Shown here: one piece after another, positions 40,409-49,290 of the stretch
Layout of the letters: each line of letters opens with the position of its first letter
Position numbering within the stretch: position 1 is the first letter of the stretch
Virus record (IMG/VR): IMGVR_UViG_3300017917_005384
Span: 1-64,000 of that record
Length of the DNA: 64,000 nucleotides
Reading direction: 5' to 3' (one strand)
Origin: a virus
The notes under the pieces: generated by a model
Seen by the model: the letters and a program-made list of their open reading frames with translations, nothing else
Databases searched by the model: none
Told to the model about the DNA's origin: nothing
Position numbers and translations under genes: made by a program

Positions 40409-40993
40409 ATGAATAATTCTGCATTACGCTTATTTATAAGAAGTATTATAACTGAAGCTAAAGAAAAAAAGGTTGAAAAAGAACCTAAAAAAACTATAAA
40501 AAAAGAAGAAAAAGCTCCAAAAAGTAGTGGTAAATTAGTAGACCTTAAAAAAGAATTAGCTGCTTTAAAACAATATAAAGATGAGCTTCAAGTAGCTAAA
40601 TTTGCAGAAAAAACTGCATCTACTGAGGTTGAATTTGCTGATTTAGCTAAATTTGCTAAAGAATTAGATGCGTTAAAAGCAAAAGGTGTTGCTTTAGAAA
40701 AACAAATTGATGAGAAAATTAAAGAACTTGAAACTCGCATTTCTGATGAAAAAAATAAAATCAAAGAAATGATGGGTCTTACCGCTCCTGAGAAAAAAGG
40801 AGCTAAAAAAATGATGGATGAAAAAAAAGACGAATTAGAAGAAGCTCGTTTTAAAAAAGGTACTGATGTAGGTAAACCTGGTAAAGGATTTGCTAAAATA
40901 GCTAAATCAGCCGCTAAAAAATATGGTTCAAAAGAAGCTGGTCAAAAAGTAGCAGGTGCTGTATTAAAGAAAGTAGTAGCTAAAAACAAATAA
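40409..40993 (+). CDS. Lysine-rich coiled-coil protein with leader
   Basis: A 194-residue protein. The N-terminus MNNSALRLFIRSIITEAKEK contains ITE/A, a cleavage-type site. A lysine/glutamate-rich linker is followed by a long coiled coil (~45-120) and a basic Ala/Lys/Gly tail (FAKIAKSAAKKYGSKEAGQK) similar to histone-H1-like tails. Possibly an internal head protein that condenses DNA. Confidence 0.6.
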   Translation: MNNSALRLFIRSIITEAKEKKVEKEPKKTIKKEEKAPKSSGKLVDLKKELAALKQYKDELQVAKFAEKTASTEVEFADLAKFAKELDALKAKGVALEKQIDEKIKELETRISDEKNKIKEMMGLTAPEKKGAKKMMDEKKDELEEARFKKGTDVGKPGKGFAKIAKSAAKKYGSKEAGQKVAGAVLKKVVAKNK

Positions 40994-40994
40994 T

Positions 40995-41372
40995 ATGGAA
41001 AACAATGCTTTAATGGGCCAATTTGTATCTACATTACTTGCTGCTCGTACACAAGCCCATATATTTCATCTTCAAACACCCTCGTTTGCTGCTCATAAAG
41101 CATTAAATGAATTTTATGATGCTATTGTGGATTTAACAGATAGTATTGTTGAATCTTACCAAGGTAAATATGGTATTATTACTGGATACGGCAATGTTTC
41201 TTTACAAGAATACCAAAGTTGTGAAGGTATTATTATGTACTTTAACACTTTATGTATGTTTGTAGAAAAAAGTAGACAAATGTTAGCTCAAGACTCATAT
41301 ATTCAAAATCAAATTGATGAAGTTGTTGCATTGATCAACTCTACAATTTATAAACTACGCTTTTTAAAATGA
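40995..41372 (+). CDS. Ferritin/Dps-like protein (DUF5856-type)
   Basis: A 125-residue helical protein: FVSTLLAARTQAHIFHLQTP, SFAAHKALNEFYDAIVDLTD, SIVESYQGKYGIITGY. The TQAHIFHxQTxSxAxHKALxxFYDxI pattern is that of a small T4-like phage family related in layout to Dps/ferritin helices (DUF5856 from memory). It may protect or bind DNA. The stop overlaps the next start (ATGA). Confidence 0.65.
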   Translation: MENNALMGQFVSTLLAARTQAHIFHLQTPSFAAHKALNEFYDAIVDLTDSIVESYQGKYGIITGYGNVSLQEYQSCEGIIMYFNTLCMFVEKSRQMLAQDSYIQNQIDEVVALINSTIYKLRFLK

Positions 41373-41707
41373 TAAAATTACTTGATATTCTAGAAAACCT
41401 AGATCCAGTAGGTAAAGAAGATGCTGATATTAATAACGATGGTAAAGTAAATAAAACAGATAAATATTTAGCTAATCGTCGTAAAGCAATAGCTGCTAAT
41501 CTTAAAGAAGGAGATCATGAAGTAGCAATGGCCGTTTCTAGCCTAGAATCAATTGCCAAAGCAATTGTTGAATTAAGACAAAAACTTGGAAATGTTGAAC
41601 GTAACATTCCAGGTTGGATTCAAGATCATATAGCAAAAGCAGAAAACTATATTGAGCAAGCTGCTCAAGGTTTTCATGAATTAAAACATATAGATGAAAA
41701 TAAATAA
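41369..41707 (+). CDS. Leader-bearing EF-hand/dockerin-like protein
   Basis: A 112-residue protein, leader MIKLLDILEN, then a calcium-binding loop-like motif, DADINNDGKVNKTDKYLANR (D-x-N-x-D-G-x-V-x-x-x-D). A helical domain follows (EVAMAVSSLESIAKAIVELR, PGWIQDHIAKAENYIEQAAQ). Same arrangement recurs in marine T4-like phage proteins of unknown role. Confidence 0.65.
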   Translation: MIKLLDILENLDPVGKEDADINNDGKVNKTDKYLANRRKAIAANLKEGDHEVAMAVSSLESIAKAIVELRQKLGNVERNIPGWIQDHIAKAENYIEQAAQGFHELKHIDENK

Positions 41708-41785
41708 ATTACTGTAATTAAAAATAGTAATTTTAATTTTAAAAATCCTTATAGATCATAAAAATAAGGAAAACTAAAGAAACCA

Positions 41786-42358
41786 ATGAGTAAAACATTA
41801 TTATTAGAAAAATATATTAAAGTTGCTGTTCGTAAAGCATTAAAAGAGCAAGAAGAACAACAACGTAAAGCAGAAAAAGCAATATATCTTGTATATCGTT
41901 TTCCTGGTTTGAAAAAAATAATGGAAGACTTAATGTCTCCTGCTTTTGGTCGTTATATTAATGATGTTGATATTGTTGCTCCTAAACCAACAACATTTAA
42001 AATTACCTTAATCAACAATCAAGATTTTACTGTTAAATACCTTGGTAAAGGTAAATTTAACATTAAAGTATCAGGCAAACAATACCATTCAGATAATTTA
42101 GGAGAAGCAGAACGTTGTTCTCAAGCTATAGCTGATTTATTAGAATTAAACTATTCAACAGCAGAAGGTAAAGAACAAACTAGCCCTACTCCAGGAGCAA
42201 CTGAACCTGGTTCTACTTCTCCAACATCTTCAACAGAATTGGGTGCTGCTGAATTAGGTCCTGAATTAGCAGCAGCTGAAGAAACACCACCTCCTACAAC
42301 AGCAAGTACTCCTGAAGAAACACCCGCACCAGAAGAAGAAACACCAGCTGAAGCTTAA
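41786..42358 (+). CDS. Leader-type protein with Pro/Thr/Glu-rich tail
   Basis: A 190-residue protein. The N-terminal helix MSKTLLLEKYIKVAVRKALK ends LKE/Q. A small folded domain (~35-125) is followed by a ~60-residue low-complexity tail of P, T, E, A and S (TPEETPAPEEETPAEA). No family recognised. Confidence 0.6.
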   Translation: MSKTLLLEKYIKVAVRKALKEQEEQQRKAEKAIYLVYRFPGLKKIMEDLMSPAFGRYINDVDIVAPKPTTFKITLINNQDFTVKYLGKGKFNIKVSGKQYHSDNLGEAERCSQAIADLLELNYSTAEGKEQTSPTPGATEPGSTSPTSSTELGAAELGPELAAAEETPPPTTASTPEETPAPEEETPAEA

Positions 42359-42378
42359 AAATATTAAATATATAAAAT

Positions 42379-42579
42379 ATGTTAATTAACGAATTAAAAG
42401 CAATGCACCTCAGAGTAGGAGATGTTTTTACTATGAATGCTTCTTTAGGTAATTTTAAACAAGGAGAAGAAGTTACTGTTAAAAGTATTAAACCTTCTGG
42501 TGAGGACATAGTTGTTACTTTGTCTAACTCTAAAGGAGTAAAAGATGTTTTTTATTTTGATAAAAACGATGAAGTTTAA
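42379..42579 (+). CDS. Small beta-barrel-like protein, 66 aa
   Basis: Starts MLINELKAMHLRVGDVFTMN. Alternating strands (GEEVTVKSIKPSGEDIVVTL, KDVFYFDKNDEV) suggest an SH3-like barrel. No family recognised. Confidence 0.6.
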   Translation: MLINELKAMHLRVGDVFTMNASLGNFKQGEEVTVKSIKPSGEDIVVTLSNSKGVKDVFYFDKNDEV

Positions 42580-42635
42580 AATTTGGTCTTTTAAATCTTC
42601 TTTTATATTTTTATGACCAATAAACTTTTACCGTT

Positions 42636-43388
42636 ATGGATAAGAAAATAAAAAGGCTATTTTTTGATATCGAAACAAGTCCTAATATAGGATTATTTTG
42701 GACTGCTGGGTATAAGCAAACAATAAGCCACGAAAATATAATCAAAGAAAGAGCTATAATATGTATTTGTTATAAATGGGCTGGTGAAGATAAAGTATAT
42801 TCCTTAACGTGGGATGAAAATCAAAATGATAAAAAATTACTAGAACAATTTGTAGAAATAGTTAATGAAGCTAATGAAATTGTAGGCCATAATGGTGATC
42901 GTTTTGATCTACCTTGGATCAGAACAAGATGTTTATATCACAGAATACCTATATTTCCTAATTATACTACATTAGATACTCTTAAAAATTCTCGTTCTAG
43001 ATTTAAATTTAATAGTAATAAATTAGATTATATTGCTAATTTTTTAGGATTAGGAAAAAAAATTCATACTGGATATGATTTATGGAAAAAAATAGTTTTA
43101 GATAAAGACAAGCAGTCTCTAGAACAAATGGTAGAATATTGTAAAAATGATGTTATTTTACTTGAAAAAGTATATAATGAACTTTCACCATATATTCCTG
43201 CCAAAACCCACCACGGTATTATATTAGGAGGAGAAAAACATTCCTGTCCTGAATGTGGATCAATAGATATGAGATTCTCACAAAAACGTTATACTGCTTT
43301 GGGCACTCCTCGAATTCAACTTCAATGTAATTCTTGTCACAAATATCATACTATTTCTCAAAAAACGTATGAGTCTGTTAAAGAATAA
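42636..43388 (+). CDS. DEDDy 3'-5' exonuclease with zinc ribbon
   Basis: A 250-residue protein. Exo I: FFDIETSP with D11 and E13. Exo II: NEIVGHNGDRFDLPWI (~83-98). Exo III: YCKNDVILLEKVY (~170, YxxxD). The C-terminal ~45 residues form a zinc ribbon (CPECGS and CNSCHKYH). DnaQ-like exonucleases with this layout degrade DNA or RNA. In the absence of a polymerase domain it may act as a free-standing nuclease in repair or recombination. Confidence 0.8.
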   Translation: MDKKIKRLFFDIETSPNIGLFWTAGYKQTISHENIIKERAIICICYKWAGEDKVYSLTWDENQNDKKLLEQFVEIVNEANEIVGHNGDRFDLPWIRTRCLYHRIPIFPNYTTLDTLKNSRSRFKFNSNKLDYIANFLGLGKKIHTGYDLWKKIVLDKDKQSLEQMVEYCKNDVILLEKVYNELSPYIPAKTHHGIILGGEKHSCPECGSIDMRFSQKRYTALGTPRIQLQCNSCHKYHTISQKTYESVKE

Positions 43389-43396
43389 TATTTATT
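43387..43396 (+). promoter_or_regulatory. Late-type AATATTTATT motif
   Basis: Overlaps the preceding stop codon. It is followed directly by the early-type element at 43397, so the gene at 43425 may have both promoter types. Confidence 0.35.
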
Positions 43397-43420
43397 GGCA
43401 CAATATTTTAATTATATTTG
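43397..43420 (+). promoter_or_regulatory. Early-type promoter with full TAnnTTTG box
   Basis: GGCACAA at 43397 and TATATTTG at 43413, spaced 16 nt as in the early region. The second box is an exact Bacteroidota-type TAnnTTTG. The ATG at 43425 follows within five bases, so a transcript would be leaderless. Confidence 0.45.
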
Positions 43421-43424
43421 CCAA

Positions 43425-43811
43425 ATGGAATTTATTACTGAAGTAAAACGTTTACAAAAACTAGCAGGAATATTAACTGAACAAGAAAAACAACCAGAAG
43501 AAGAAATTTCTTCTGCTGATACTCCTGAAACTCCATCTGGTTCTATTACTAAGGCTGAAGCAAAACAGCTTATAAAAGGAACAAAAGGTAAATTCTTTAC
43601 TGTTACTTTCATTAAAAAAGACGGCACTACTCGTGTTATGAATGCCCGTTTAGGTGTAAAAGCATACCTTAAAGGAGGAGAACTTCCTTATGATCCTGAA
43701 GCAAAAGGATTAATACCTGTATTTGATATTCCTAAACGTGAATACAGAATGGTGAATTTAAATACTATTATTAAGTTAAAGATTGGTAATAACGAATACG
43801 ATGTAAAATGA
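43425..43811 (+). CDS. WYL_2/Sm-like SH3 barrel protein with LAGI leader
   Basis: A 128-residue protein from MEFITEVKRLQKLAGILTEQ, a leader of the RxQxLAGI class with an LTE/Q site. After an acidic linker, residues ~40-128 have GKFFTVTFIKKDGTTRVMNA and RLGVKAYLKGGE, the pattern of the Sm-like SH3 barrel (WYL_2, formerly DUF2693) found in many phages. It may bind nucleic acid. The ATG at 43425 was chosen because it begins the leader. Confidence 0.65.
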   Translation: MEFITEVKRLQKLAGILTEQEKQPEEEISSADTPETPSGSITKAEAKQLIKGTKGKFFTVTFIKKDGTTRVMNARLGVKAYLKGGELPYDPEAKGLIPVFDIPKREYRMVNLNTIIKLKIGNNEYDVK

Positions 43812-43862
43812 TTAAACTAATCCACATAAATACGATGTAAAATGATTAAACTAACCCACATA
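43795..43862 (+). repeat. 34-bp tandem duplication over a gene start
   Basis: AATACGATGTAAAATGATTA-type unit at 43795-43828 and again at 43829-43862, 33 of 34 bases identical (T/C difference). Each copy contains the end of the upstream gene, an ATG, and the MIKL leader start. The first copy now encodes a 10-residue remnant, MIKLIHINTM, and the second starts the real gene at 43842. Confidence 0.85.
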
Positions 43863-45881
43863 TTAGAAAATATACTATTTGAATATAGTCAAGCTCAAAT
43901 TGACAAAACTATTAAAAGATGGGAAAATGAACCTAACTTTGATAAAAATGTCGCTTTAAATTTAATAAAAACATTTGATAATAAAAAAAGTGGATTATCA
44001 AGTAAATTAGATTTAGTAGTATTACCTGATAAACTAAAACAAGGGAATAATTATCTTAATATAGATCTATATTCATATGAAGATATGAAACGATTAATAA
44101 ATTCTATCCCTGAAAATCCTGAAACTGTTAAAAAAACAGCTATTAATAGATTTGTAGAGTTATTTGGAATAAATAAACAAACTGCTCAATCATATGTTGC
44201 TCGTTTTTTATATAATAAAGATAAATTAAAATTAGCAGCAAAAGAAGGACTAGAAGATATAGGAGTAACTAAAGAAGAAGTATTAAATTTAATCCCTAAA
44301 AAACTTCAACGAAATGAAGCATTTTTAGATCCACGTAACTGGAATTGGATTTCATTTGAACAAATAACAGATGCTCTATTCCCTAGTCAAAAAACTTCAG
44401 AAGATAATATTAACTTAGCTACTGCAGAAGGTGATAAAGTGTATGATAAAGATGGAATAGAAATATATAAAGGAGATGATATTCAAAAATGTATATCTTA
44501 TAATCCTGTTATAGAAAAAACAAAAAAGAAAAAATACGGGTGGTGTGTAACTCAAGTAGGAAATACTAATTATGATTTTTATAGATTTAAAAATCAAGCC
44601 CCTACTTTTTATTTTGTATTTGATAGAAACAAACCTTCTAGCCCCGAACATGCTCTTTTTGATGATGAATGGCATGCTTTTGTAATACAAGTAACTGCTG
44701 ATAAGAAAACATATATAGTAACAGGAGCTAATAATAGAAGAGATATTGATACTGGAGATAAAGGATGGGAAGGTATAGCAAACATAGTACCTCCTGATAC
44801 ATGGAATAAAATTAAAAATTTAAAAGATTATTTTGTACCTGTACCCTTATCTGCTGTAGAAAGAGCAAGAAAATATGCTTCTGGGATGGATTTATCTTTA
44901 GATGAATTTAAAGAACTTTCTCAAGATGAAAAGATATTATATATACAAGGAAAAGCTTCTAAAAATCAAATATCTACTGATATTTTAAAAATCTTACCAA
45001 AATATAAAATATCATATCAGGGTAAAACTACAACATTAGCTAATATTGCTATAGATAGTGGACAAGAAATTCCTTATTCTGTATTGAAAGATAACGAAGC
45101 TTTAGCTAAAAGATATGCTATATTTAGATTTAGACATACTAATTATGGTAATTTACCTATTCCCCTTCCTTTTGTAAAATATTTAGACGAACCTGCTAAA
45201 GAAAAATATTTAAAAACATTCGATAATAATCTTACATTTGAATATATAGAGAAATATTTTGGAGAAAAATCAGCTCAAAAATATGTAAATGAACAAATCA
45301 AAACTCTTAACTATCTCCCCCCAGGTGCTATAAAATATATTACAGATCCTAAAATAAAAGATTTATATTTATCTTATAGTAAATTATTCAAAAATTGGCA
45401 AAATTCGGCTAATACTAATATTGATGAAGAAAGATTAGAAAATTCAAAACAAATGCCTATACAGGAAATCGATCCTGTTCCTATAATGTATGATGATTGG
45501 AAAGAATTTTCTAATAAAGAAAAACAAATTATATATAATTTAGCAAAAACTGCAGATAACAATACGGAAGAATATTTAACAGTTAGTTATGCTGTACCCT
45601 TCTTTTTACAAGATGGTGAACAAAAATACGCTCTACTCCCAGAAGATGATACTTATGAAAATTGGGTAATAACCGATATGAATGGAAATATAATATCCGA
45701 ATTTAAATCAATCGAATCTATATCATTAAAAAATAAACCTGTATATGGTGGTTACCCAGATTATAGTAATATAGAAAATGCTAAAAGGATATATAAATTG
45801 TCTGATTTGCAGATAAATGGTAAACCTGTTTCTTTAAAAGAAATAAAACGTATATTAAAATTAGCAGGAATATTACGTTAA
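43842..45881 (+). CDS. Large leader-bearing protein, 679 aa
   Basis: Leader MIKLTHILENILFE with ILE and LFE sites. Residues ~215-320 contain KYGWCVTQVGNTNYDFYRFK, then TFYFVFDRNKPSSPEHALFD and DEWHAFVIQVTADKKTYIVT. This WCxxxxxxxNYxxxY...YFVxD...HAxF pattern is a recurrent domain in large-phage proteins, of unknown function. The rest is helical repeats. The C-terminus EIKRILKLAGILR repeats the LAGI motif of the leaders. A candidate packaged protein. Confidence 0.65.
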   Translation: MIKLTHILENILFEYSQAQIDKTIKRWENEPNFDKNVALNLIKTFDNKKSGLSSKLDLVVLPDKLKQGNNYLNIDLYSYEDMKRLINSIPENPETVKKTAINRFVELFGINKQTAQSYVARFLYNKDKLKLAAKEGLEDIGVTKEEVLNLIPKKLQRNEAFLDPRNWNWISFEQITDALFPSQKTSEDNINLATAEGDKVYDKDGIEIYKGDDIQKCISYNPVIEKTKKKKYGWCVTQVGNTNYDFYRFKNQAPTFYFVFDRNKPSSPEHALFDDEWHAFVIQVTADKKTYIVTGANNRRDIDTGDKGWEGIANIVPPDTWNKIKNLKDYFVPVPLSAVERARKYASGMDLSLDEFKELSQDEKILYIQGKASKNQISTDILKILPKYKISYQGKTTTLANIAIDSGQEIPYSVLKDNEALAKRYAIFRFRHTNYGNLPIPLPFVKYLDEPAKEKYLKTFDNNLTFEYIEKYFGEKSAQKYVNEQIKTLNYLPPGAIKYITDPKIKDLYLSYSKLFKNWQNSANTNIDEERLENSKQMPIQEIDPVPIMYDDWKEFSNKEKQIIYNLAKTADNNTEEYLTVSYAVPFFLQDGEQKYALLPEDDTYENWVITDMNGNIISEFKSIESISLKNKPVYGGYPDYSNIENAKRIYKLSDLQINGKPVSLKEIKRILKLAGILR

Positions 45882-45946
45882 AATATATAAGAATAAAAAA
45901 ATACTATTAAATTAATCAATAACAACGAATAAATATAATATAAATA

Positions 45947-46804
45947 ATGATTAAGCTTTTAAATATATTACGTGAAATATTATTACAAGAACTAATTGAC
46001 AAGGAAGGTCATTTTCAGTTTCGTATATCAGAAAGAGGTAATGTGTTAGATATATTAAATTTGAATGATATTCCTCTTAAAGATTATAAATTTACTGAAG
46101 TAAAGGAAAAACTTAAAACTAATATTTCAACTGAATTGAAAGATAGAGCTGAAAGAATATTAGAGAAAGATATACCCTCATCTATTACTTATGGTATAGG
46201 TATTAAAATACTTAAACCTGTATTAGTAGTTGATGGAGAAAAATATCCTCTTAAACTATATGCTATATCAACTAAGGAAAAAAAAGACAAAGATGGAAAT
46301 GTTATTGAAAAAATAAAAAAAGATAACATAGGTACATTATATTTTGCTGTTGTTTCCGATAATGAAGCAAAAACATTAATGTTAGTAAATAAAGAAGATG
46401 ATAATGATTTATATTTTCAAATAAAGAATCATATAAATAGAAAAGGAGGATATAAAGAAGCTAAAATTTTAACCCCACCGAATTATATCTATGAAATAGA
46501 TTTAGATGAATTGATGACAGGTATAAGTAAAACAAATCAAAATATAAATTTGATTGATCCTGCTACATTAGAATATACATTAAGAACAGATTATAGAAAA
46601 GATGCCAAATTTGTCCATAAAAAATATGGTACTGGAACAATCATCAATACATCATCAGGAAGTGGTGGAAAAGGAGATAGTAAAGGGAAACTAGATTGGA
46701 TAGAAGTAGATTTTGGTAAACCTGTAGTAAAAGGAGGTAAACTAATACCATATCGTAGAATTGAAAACATATTAACATTAGTATCTCCTTTAATTAAAAA
46801 ATAA
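45947..46804 (+). CDS. Leader-bearing protein, 285 aa
   Basis: Leader MIKLLNILREILLQE (LRE/I). An alpha/beta domain follows. The C-terminal part has KFVHKKYGTGTIINTSSGSG and a later WIEVDFGKPVV, a small barrel-type segment resembling KYGxGxI-type domains found in DNA-repair helicases and phage proteins. Function unknown. Confidence 0.6.
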   Translation: MIKLLNILREILLQELIDKEGHFQFRISERGNVLDILNLNDIPLKDYKFTEVKEKLKTNISTELKDRAERILEKDIPSSITYGIGIKILKPVLVVDGEKYPLKLYAISTKEKKDKDGNVIEKIKKDNIGTLYFAVVSDNEAKTLMLVNKEDDNDLYFQIKNHINRKGGYKEAKILTPPNYIYEIDLDELMTGISKTNQNINLIDPATLEYTLRTDYRKDAKFVHKKYGTGTIINTSSGSGGKGDSKGKLDWIEVDFGKPVVKGGKLIPYRRIENILTLVSPLIKK

Positions 46805-46851
46805 CATAAAAATAAATTATCAAGATAAACTATATATTAAAATATATAAAA

Positions 46852-47361
46852 ATGGAACAACACATTAATGAAATTCGTAGAATGCAACAATTAGCAGGTA
46901 TTAATGAAATTAAAGTATCTCAACCGACAAATTCAAAAAATAATAATATTAGTTTATATAATTTTTTAAATAGACATATTGAAGAATTTGCTAAAGATCA
47001 ACTTCAAACAAATGAAAATTTATCAATATTTGTTTTTAATGAATATTATAATTGGGATACTAATCCTGCAAATTTAGAAGATGAAAATTATCCATACGAT
47101 ACAGAATTTAAAGATATGCCTCAACCTATTCAACAAGATATGATAAATTATTTAGTAGAAAAAGGATTAGAATATTATGGGGAATGGAAATCAGAAGAAG
47201 ATAACGATAAAACTTACGGAATAGAATGGAATTTAGATTACGGTATGGTATATAATTGGACAAATAAAGCCTACCCAGGACCTGCAGAAGATTTGCATCA
47301 TGGTTGGATTGAACAAAAGTTTAAAGGAATAATATTTTATGTTTTATATTTTAATGTATAG
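46852..47361 (+). CDS. LAGINE-leader protein, 169 aa
   Basis: The first 20 residues, MEQHINEIRRMQQLAGINEI, form the LAGINE leader, followed by KVSQPTNSKNNN as a flexible linker. The cargo is acidic and aromatic-rich (GIEWNLDYGMVYNWTNKAYP). No family recognised. Confidence 0.65.
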   Translation: MEQHINEIRRMQQLAGINEIKVSQPTNSKNNNISLYNFLNRHIEEFAKDQLQTNENLSIFVFNEYYNWDTNPANLEDENYPYDTEFKDMPQPIQQDMINYLVEKGLEYYGEWKSEEDNDKTYGIEWNLDYGMVYNWTNKAYPGPAEDLHHGWIEQKFKGIIFYVLYFNV

Positions 47362-47394
47362 TTTTAATGAATAAGATAATATTATTATAAGTAT

Positions 47395-47422
47395 AAGTGC
47401 CTCATAAAGGTACTTTTTTTTT
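47395..47422 (+). terminator. Rho-independent terminator
   Basis: AGTGCCT-CATAA-AGGTACT (one G-T pair) followed by eight T. It separates the leader-protein run from the gene at 47464. Confidence 0.75.
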
Positions 47423-47447
47423 GTCAAAATGAAATTTATATTTTTAA
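47423..47447 (+). promoter_or_regulatory. Early-type promoter inside the late region
   Basis: TTTGTCAAAA (G at 47423) and TATTTTTAA at 47439, again 16 nt apart. It starts within the terminator T-run and drives the gene at 47464. Confidence 0.65.
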
Positions 47448-47463
47448 CTTAAATAAATAAGTT

Positions 47464-47955
47464 ATGAATATATTCTATATCCACCCAGACCCAAAAATAG
47501 CAGCTCAGCAACTGGCAGATGACCATATTCGTAAAATGCAGATTGAATCTGCACAAATGTGTTGTACTGCTCATTGGTCTGTAGGTAACGAAGCTCCATA
47601 TAAGCGAGCTCATTTTAATCATCCTTCAACAAAATGGACACGAGAATCTATTCAACATTATCGTTGGTTAGTTCAACATGGGTTAGAAATTTGCAATGAA
47701 TTTATTAAACGTTATGGTAAACGTCATAAAACACAAGATGTATTAGAATGGTGTCGTGATAATGAACCTAATATTCCTGATAATGGGTTTACTCCTCCAC
47801 CACAATGTATGCCGGATGAATATAAAAAAGAAAATACTATAGAAGCATATCGTAAATTTTATATTAAAGATAAAATAAAAATTAAAGGATTAAAATGGGA
47901 AAAATTAAAAAACATACCAGAATGGGCTTTTATTGATATTTATTACCACAAGTAA
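47464..47955 (+). CDS. Conserved phage/giant-virus family protein
   Basis: A 163-residue protein: MNIFYIHPDPKIAAQQLADD, HIRKMQIESAQMCCTAHW, HFNHPSTKWTRESIQHYRWL, then FTPPPQCMPDEYK. The His/Cys-rich IFYxxxDPxxAAxxxxDxHxxKMxxE...NHPxxxW...YRWL...TPPxxxMPDEYK pattern belongs to a widespread family of large phages and giant viruses whose function I do not know for certain; some are labelled pyrimidine-dimer-glycosylase-like. It has its own early-type promoter and no leader. Confidence 0.7.
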   Translation: MNIFYIHPDPKIAAQQLADDHIRKMQIESAQMCCTAHWSVGNEAPYKRAHFNHPSTKWTRESIQHYRWLVQHGLEICNEFIKRYGKRHKTQDVLEWCRDNEPNIPDNGFTPPPQCMPDEYKKENTIEAYRKFYIKDKIKIKGLKWEKLKNIPEWAFIDIYYHK

Positions 47956-47967
47956 AAATAAAACATA

Positions 47968-48279
47968 ATGAAAAAACATATTAACGAAATTTATAGAATG
48001 CAGCAATTAGCTGGTATTAATGAAATACGAGTAGCAACTCCTGGAAAGAGTCACTATTTGAATTTTTCTCAAAATGATGTAATTAATATTTTAACTAATA
48101 ACGAAATAGATATAGATGATGAAGAAGGAATAGATACAGATTCAGAAGAATGGATGGATGTGTTAAGTGATATAATTGGAAAAAATGCATATGATCAAGA
48201 TAATTGGACTGAAGAGGATCATATGAAAGTTGGAAAATTTATAAAGGTTGTGGAAGAAATGGGCATTGAATTTATATAA
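47968..48279 (+). CDS. LAGINE leader fused to early-gene domain
   Basis: A 103-residue protein. Leader MKKHINEIYRMQQLAGINEI, a linker, then EEWMDVLSDIIGKNAYDQDN, which matches residues ~33-52 of the early protein at 11016. 75 bases are identical between 48145-48219 and 11112-11186. This shows a recent transfer of the cargo domain onto a leader. Function unknown. Confidence 0.7.
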   Translation: MKKHINEIYRMQQLAGINEIRVATPGKSHYLNFSQNDVINILTNNEIDIDDEEGIDTDSEEWMDVLSDIIGKNAYDQDNWTEEDHMKVGKFIKVVEEMGIEFI

Positions 48280-48316
48280 AGGTTATGGAAAAAATGAATA
48301 TTAAAATATAATAAAA

Positions 48317-48628
48317 ATGAAACAATATATTAACAAACATAGAATGCAGCAGCTAGCTGGTATTAATGAAATCAAAGTATCTCAACCTGTTAGAATGTGG
48401 GATTGGAATATTGAAGAATTTGGTTATTATGATCCATTAAATAAAACATTTACAGTAGAATCAGGAGATGCATTTGCTGATTATATGGATACAGAATTTC
48501 CTGATTGGCTTAATAATGAATATGTTGCTAAAAAAGGAATAGAAAAATACACTAAAGATATTAAAAACGCGGTAAAAAAAGAATACGGTTCTGATGTAAC
48601 AATTATAGGAGATAATTTTTCATATTAA
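48317..48628 (+). CDS. LAGINE-leader protein, 103 aa
   Basis: Leader MKQYINKHRMQQLAGINEIK, one residue shorter than its relatives, then VSQPVRMWDW as linker. The cargo has EFPDWLNNEYVAKKGIEKYT and ends in a short beta segment. No family recognised. Confidence 0.65.
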   Translation: MKQYINKHRMQQLAGINEIKVSQPVRMWDWNIEEFGYYDPLNKTFTVESGDAFADYMDTEFPDWLNNEYVAKKGIEKYTKDIKNAVKKEYGSDVTIIGDNFSY

Positions 48629-48691
48629 TTAATTATTCAATATATAGACAGATTCATAGCCTGTCGCTTTAACAAAATATAACTGCAGCTG

Positions 48692-48725
48692 TGGCGCACC
48701 AATAAGGTGCGCCATCTGTTTGTTT
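48692..48725 (+). terminator. Strong hairpin terminator
   Basis: TGGCGCACC-AATAA-GGTGCGCCA is a perfect 9-bp GC-rich stem followed by TCTGTTTGTTT. The same tail follows the terminator at 54384. Confidence 0.85.
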
Positions 48726-48726
48726 A

Positions 48727-48751
48727 GTCAAAATAAAAATATTAAATTTAA
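48727..48751 (+). promoter_or_regulatory. Early-type promoter for FAD-enzyme gene
   Basis: GTCAAAA at 48727 and TAAATTTAA at 48743. Drives the gene at 48766 and perhaps the inserted genes behind it. Confidence 0.6.
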
Positions 48752-48765
48752 ATATAAATAATAAT

Positions 48766-49290
48766 ATGGAACAAAAGAAAATTGTAATTATTGGAGCAGG
48801 AGTAGCAGGTATCAACGCTGCTACTAAACTAGTTGATAACGGTTATCCGGGTGAATTAATCACAATTATAGATAAAGGTAATGACCCACATAACCGCTTA
48901 CCTGAAGAAGTAATGACAGGTATGTTAGGTGCCGGTGGTTGGAGTGATGGTAAATTAACTTATCACACTGCTATTGGTGGTCAGTTATCTAAATATTGTG
49001 GTGAAGAAAAAGCAATGGAATTAATGGATCAAGTTATTTCTAATTTTAGACGTTTTCATCCTAAACCAGAAGAAATATTCTGTTCTGATCCTCAGGAAGA
49101 ACCTGAATTTATTAAACCATATTTTGGTTTGAGAATGTTCCCTGTATGGCATATTGGAAGTAATTATCTTCATCTCATTGCTTGTAAATGGTACGAATAT
49201 TTATTATCGAAGGGAGTGAATTTCATGTGGAATACTGAAGTCACAGATATAAACTTTGATACTAATGAAATCGAATTTAAAACAAACTAG
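48766..49290 (+). pseudogene. FAD-dependent dehydrogenase, N-terminal fragment
   Basis: Encodes 174 residues. IVIIGAGVAGINAATKLVDN (residues ~6-25) is a Rossmann FAD-binding motif, and GAGGWSDGKLTYHTAIGG (~56-73) is typical of the COG2509-type FAD-dependent dehydrogenases. The frame ends at EFKTN and continues logically in the fragment at 50325 (KIKYDSLIFAVGKSG). A 1-kb insertion with a homing endonuclease and an acetyltransferase gene separates the halves. The enzyme would be inactive unless the halves assemble in trans. Confidence 0.75.
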
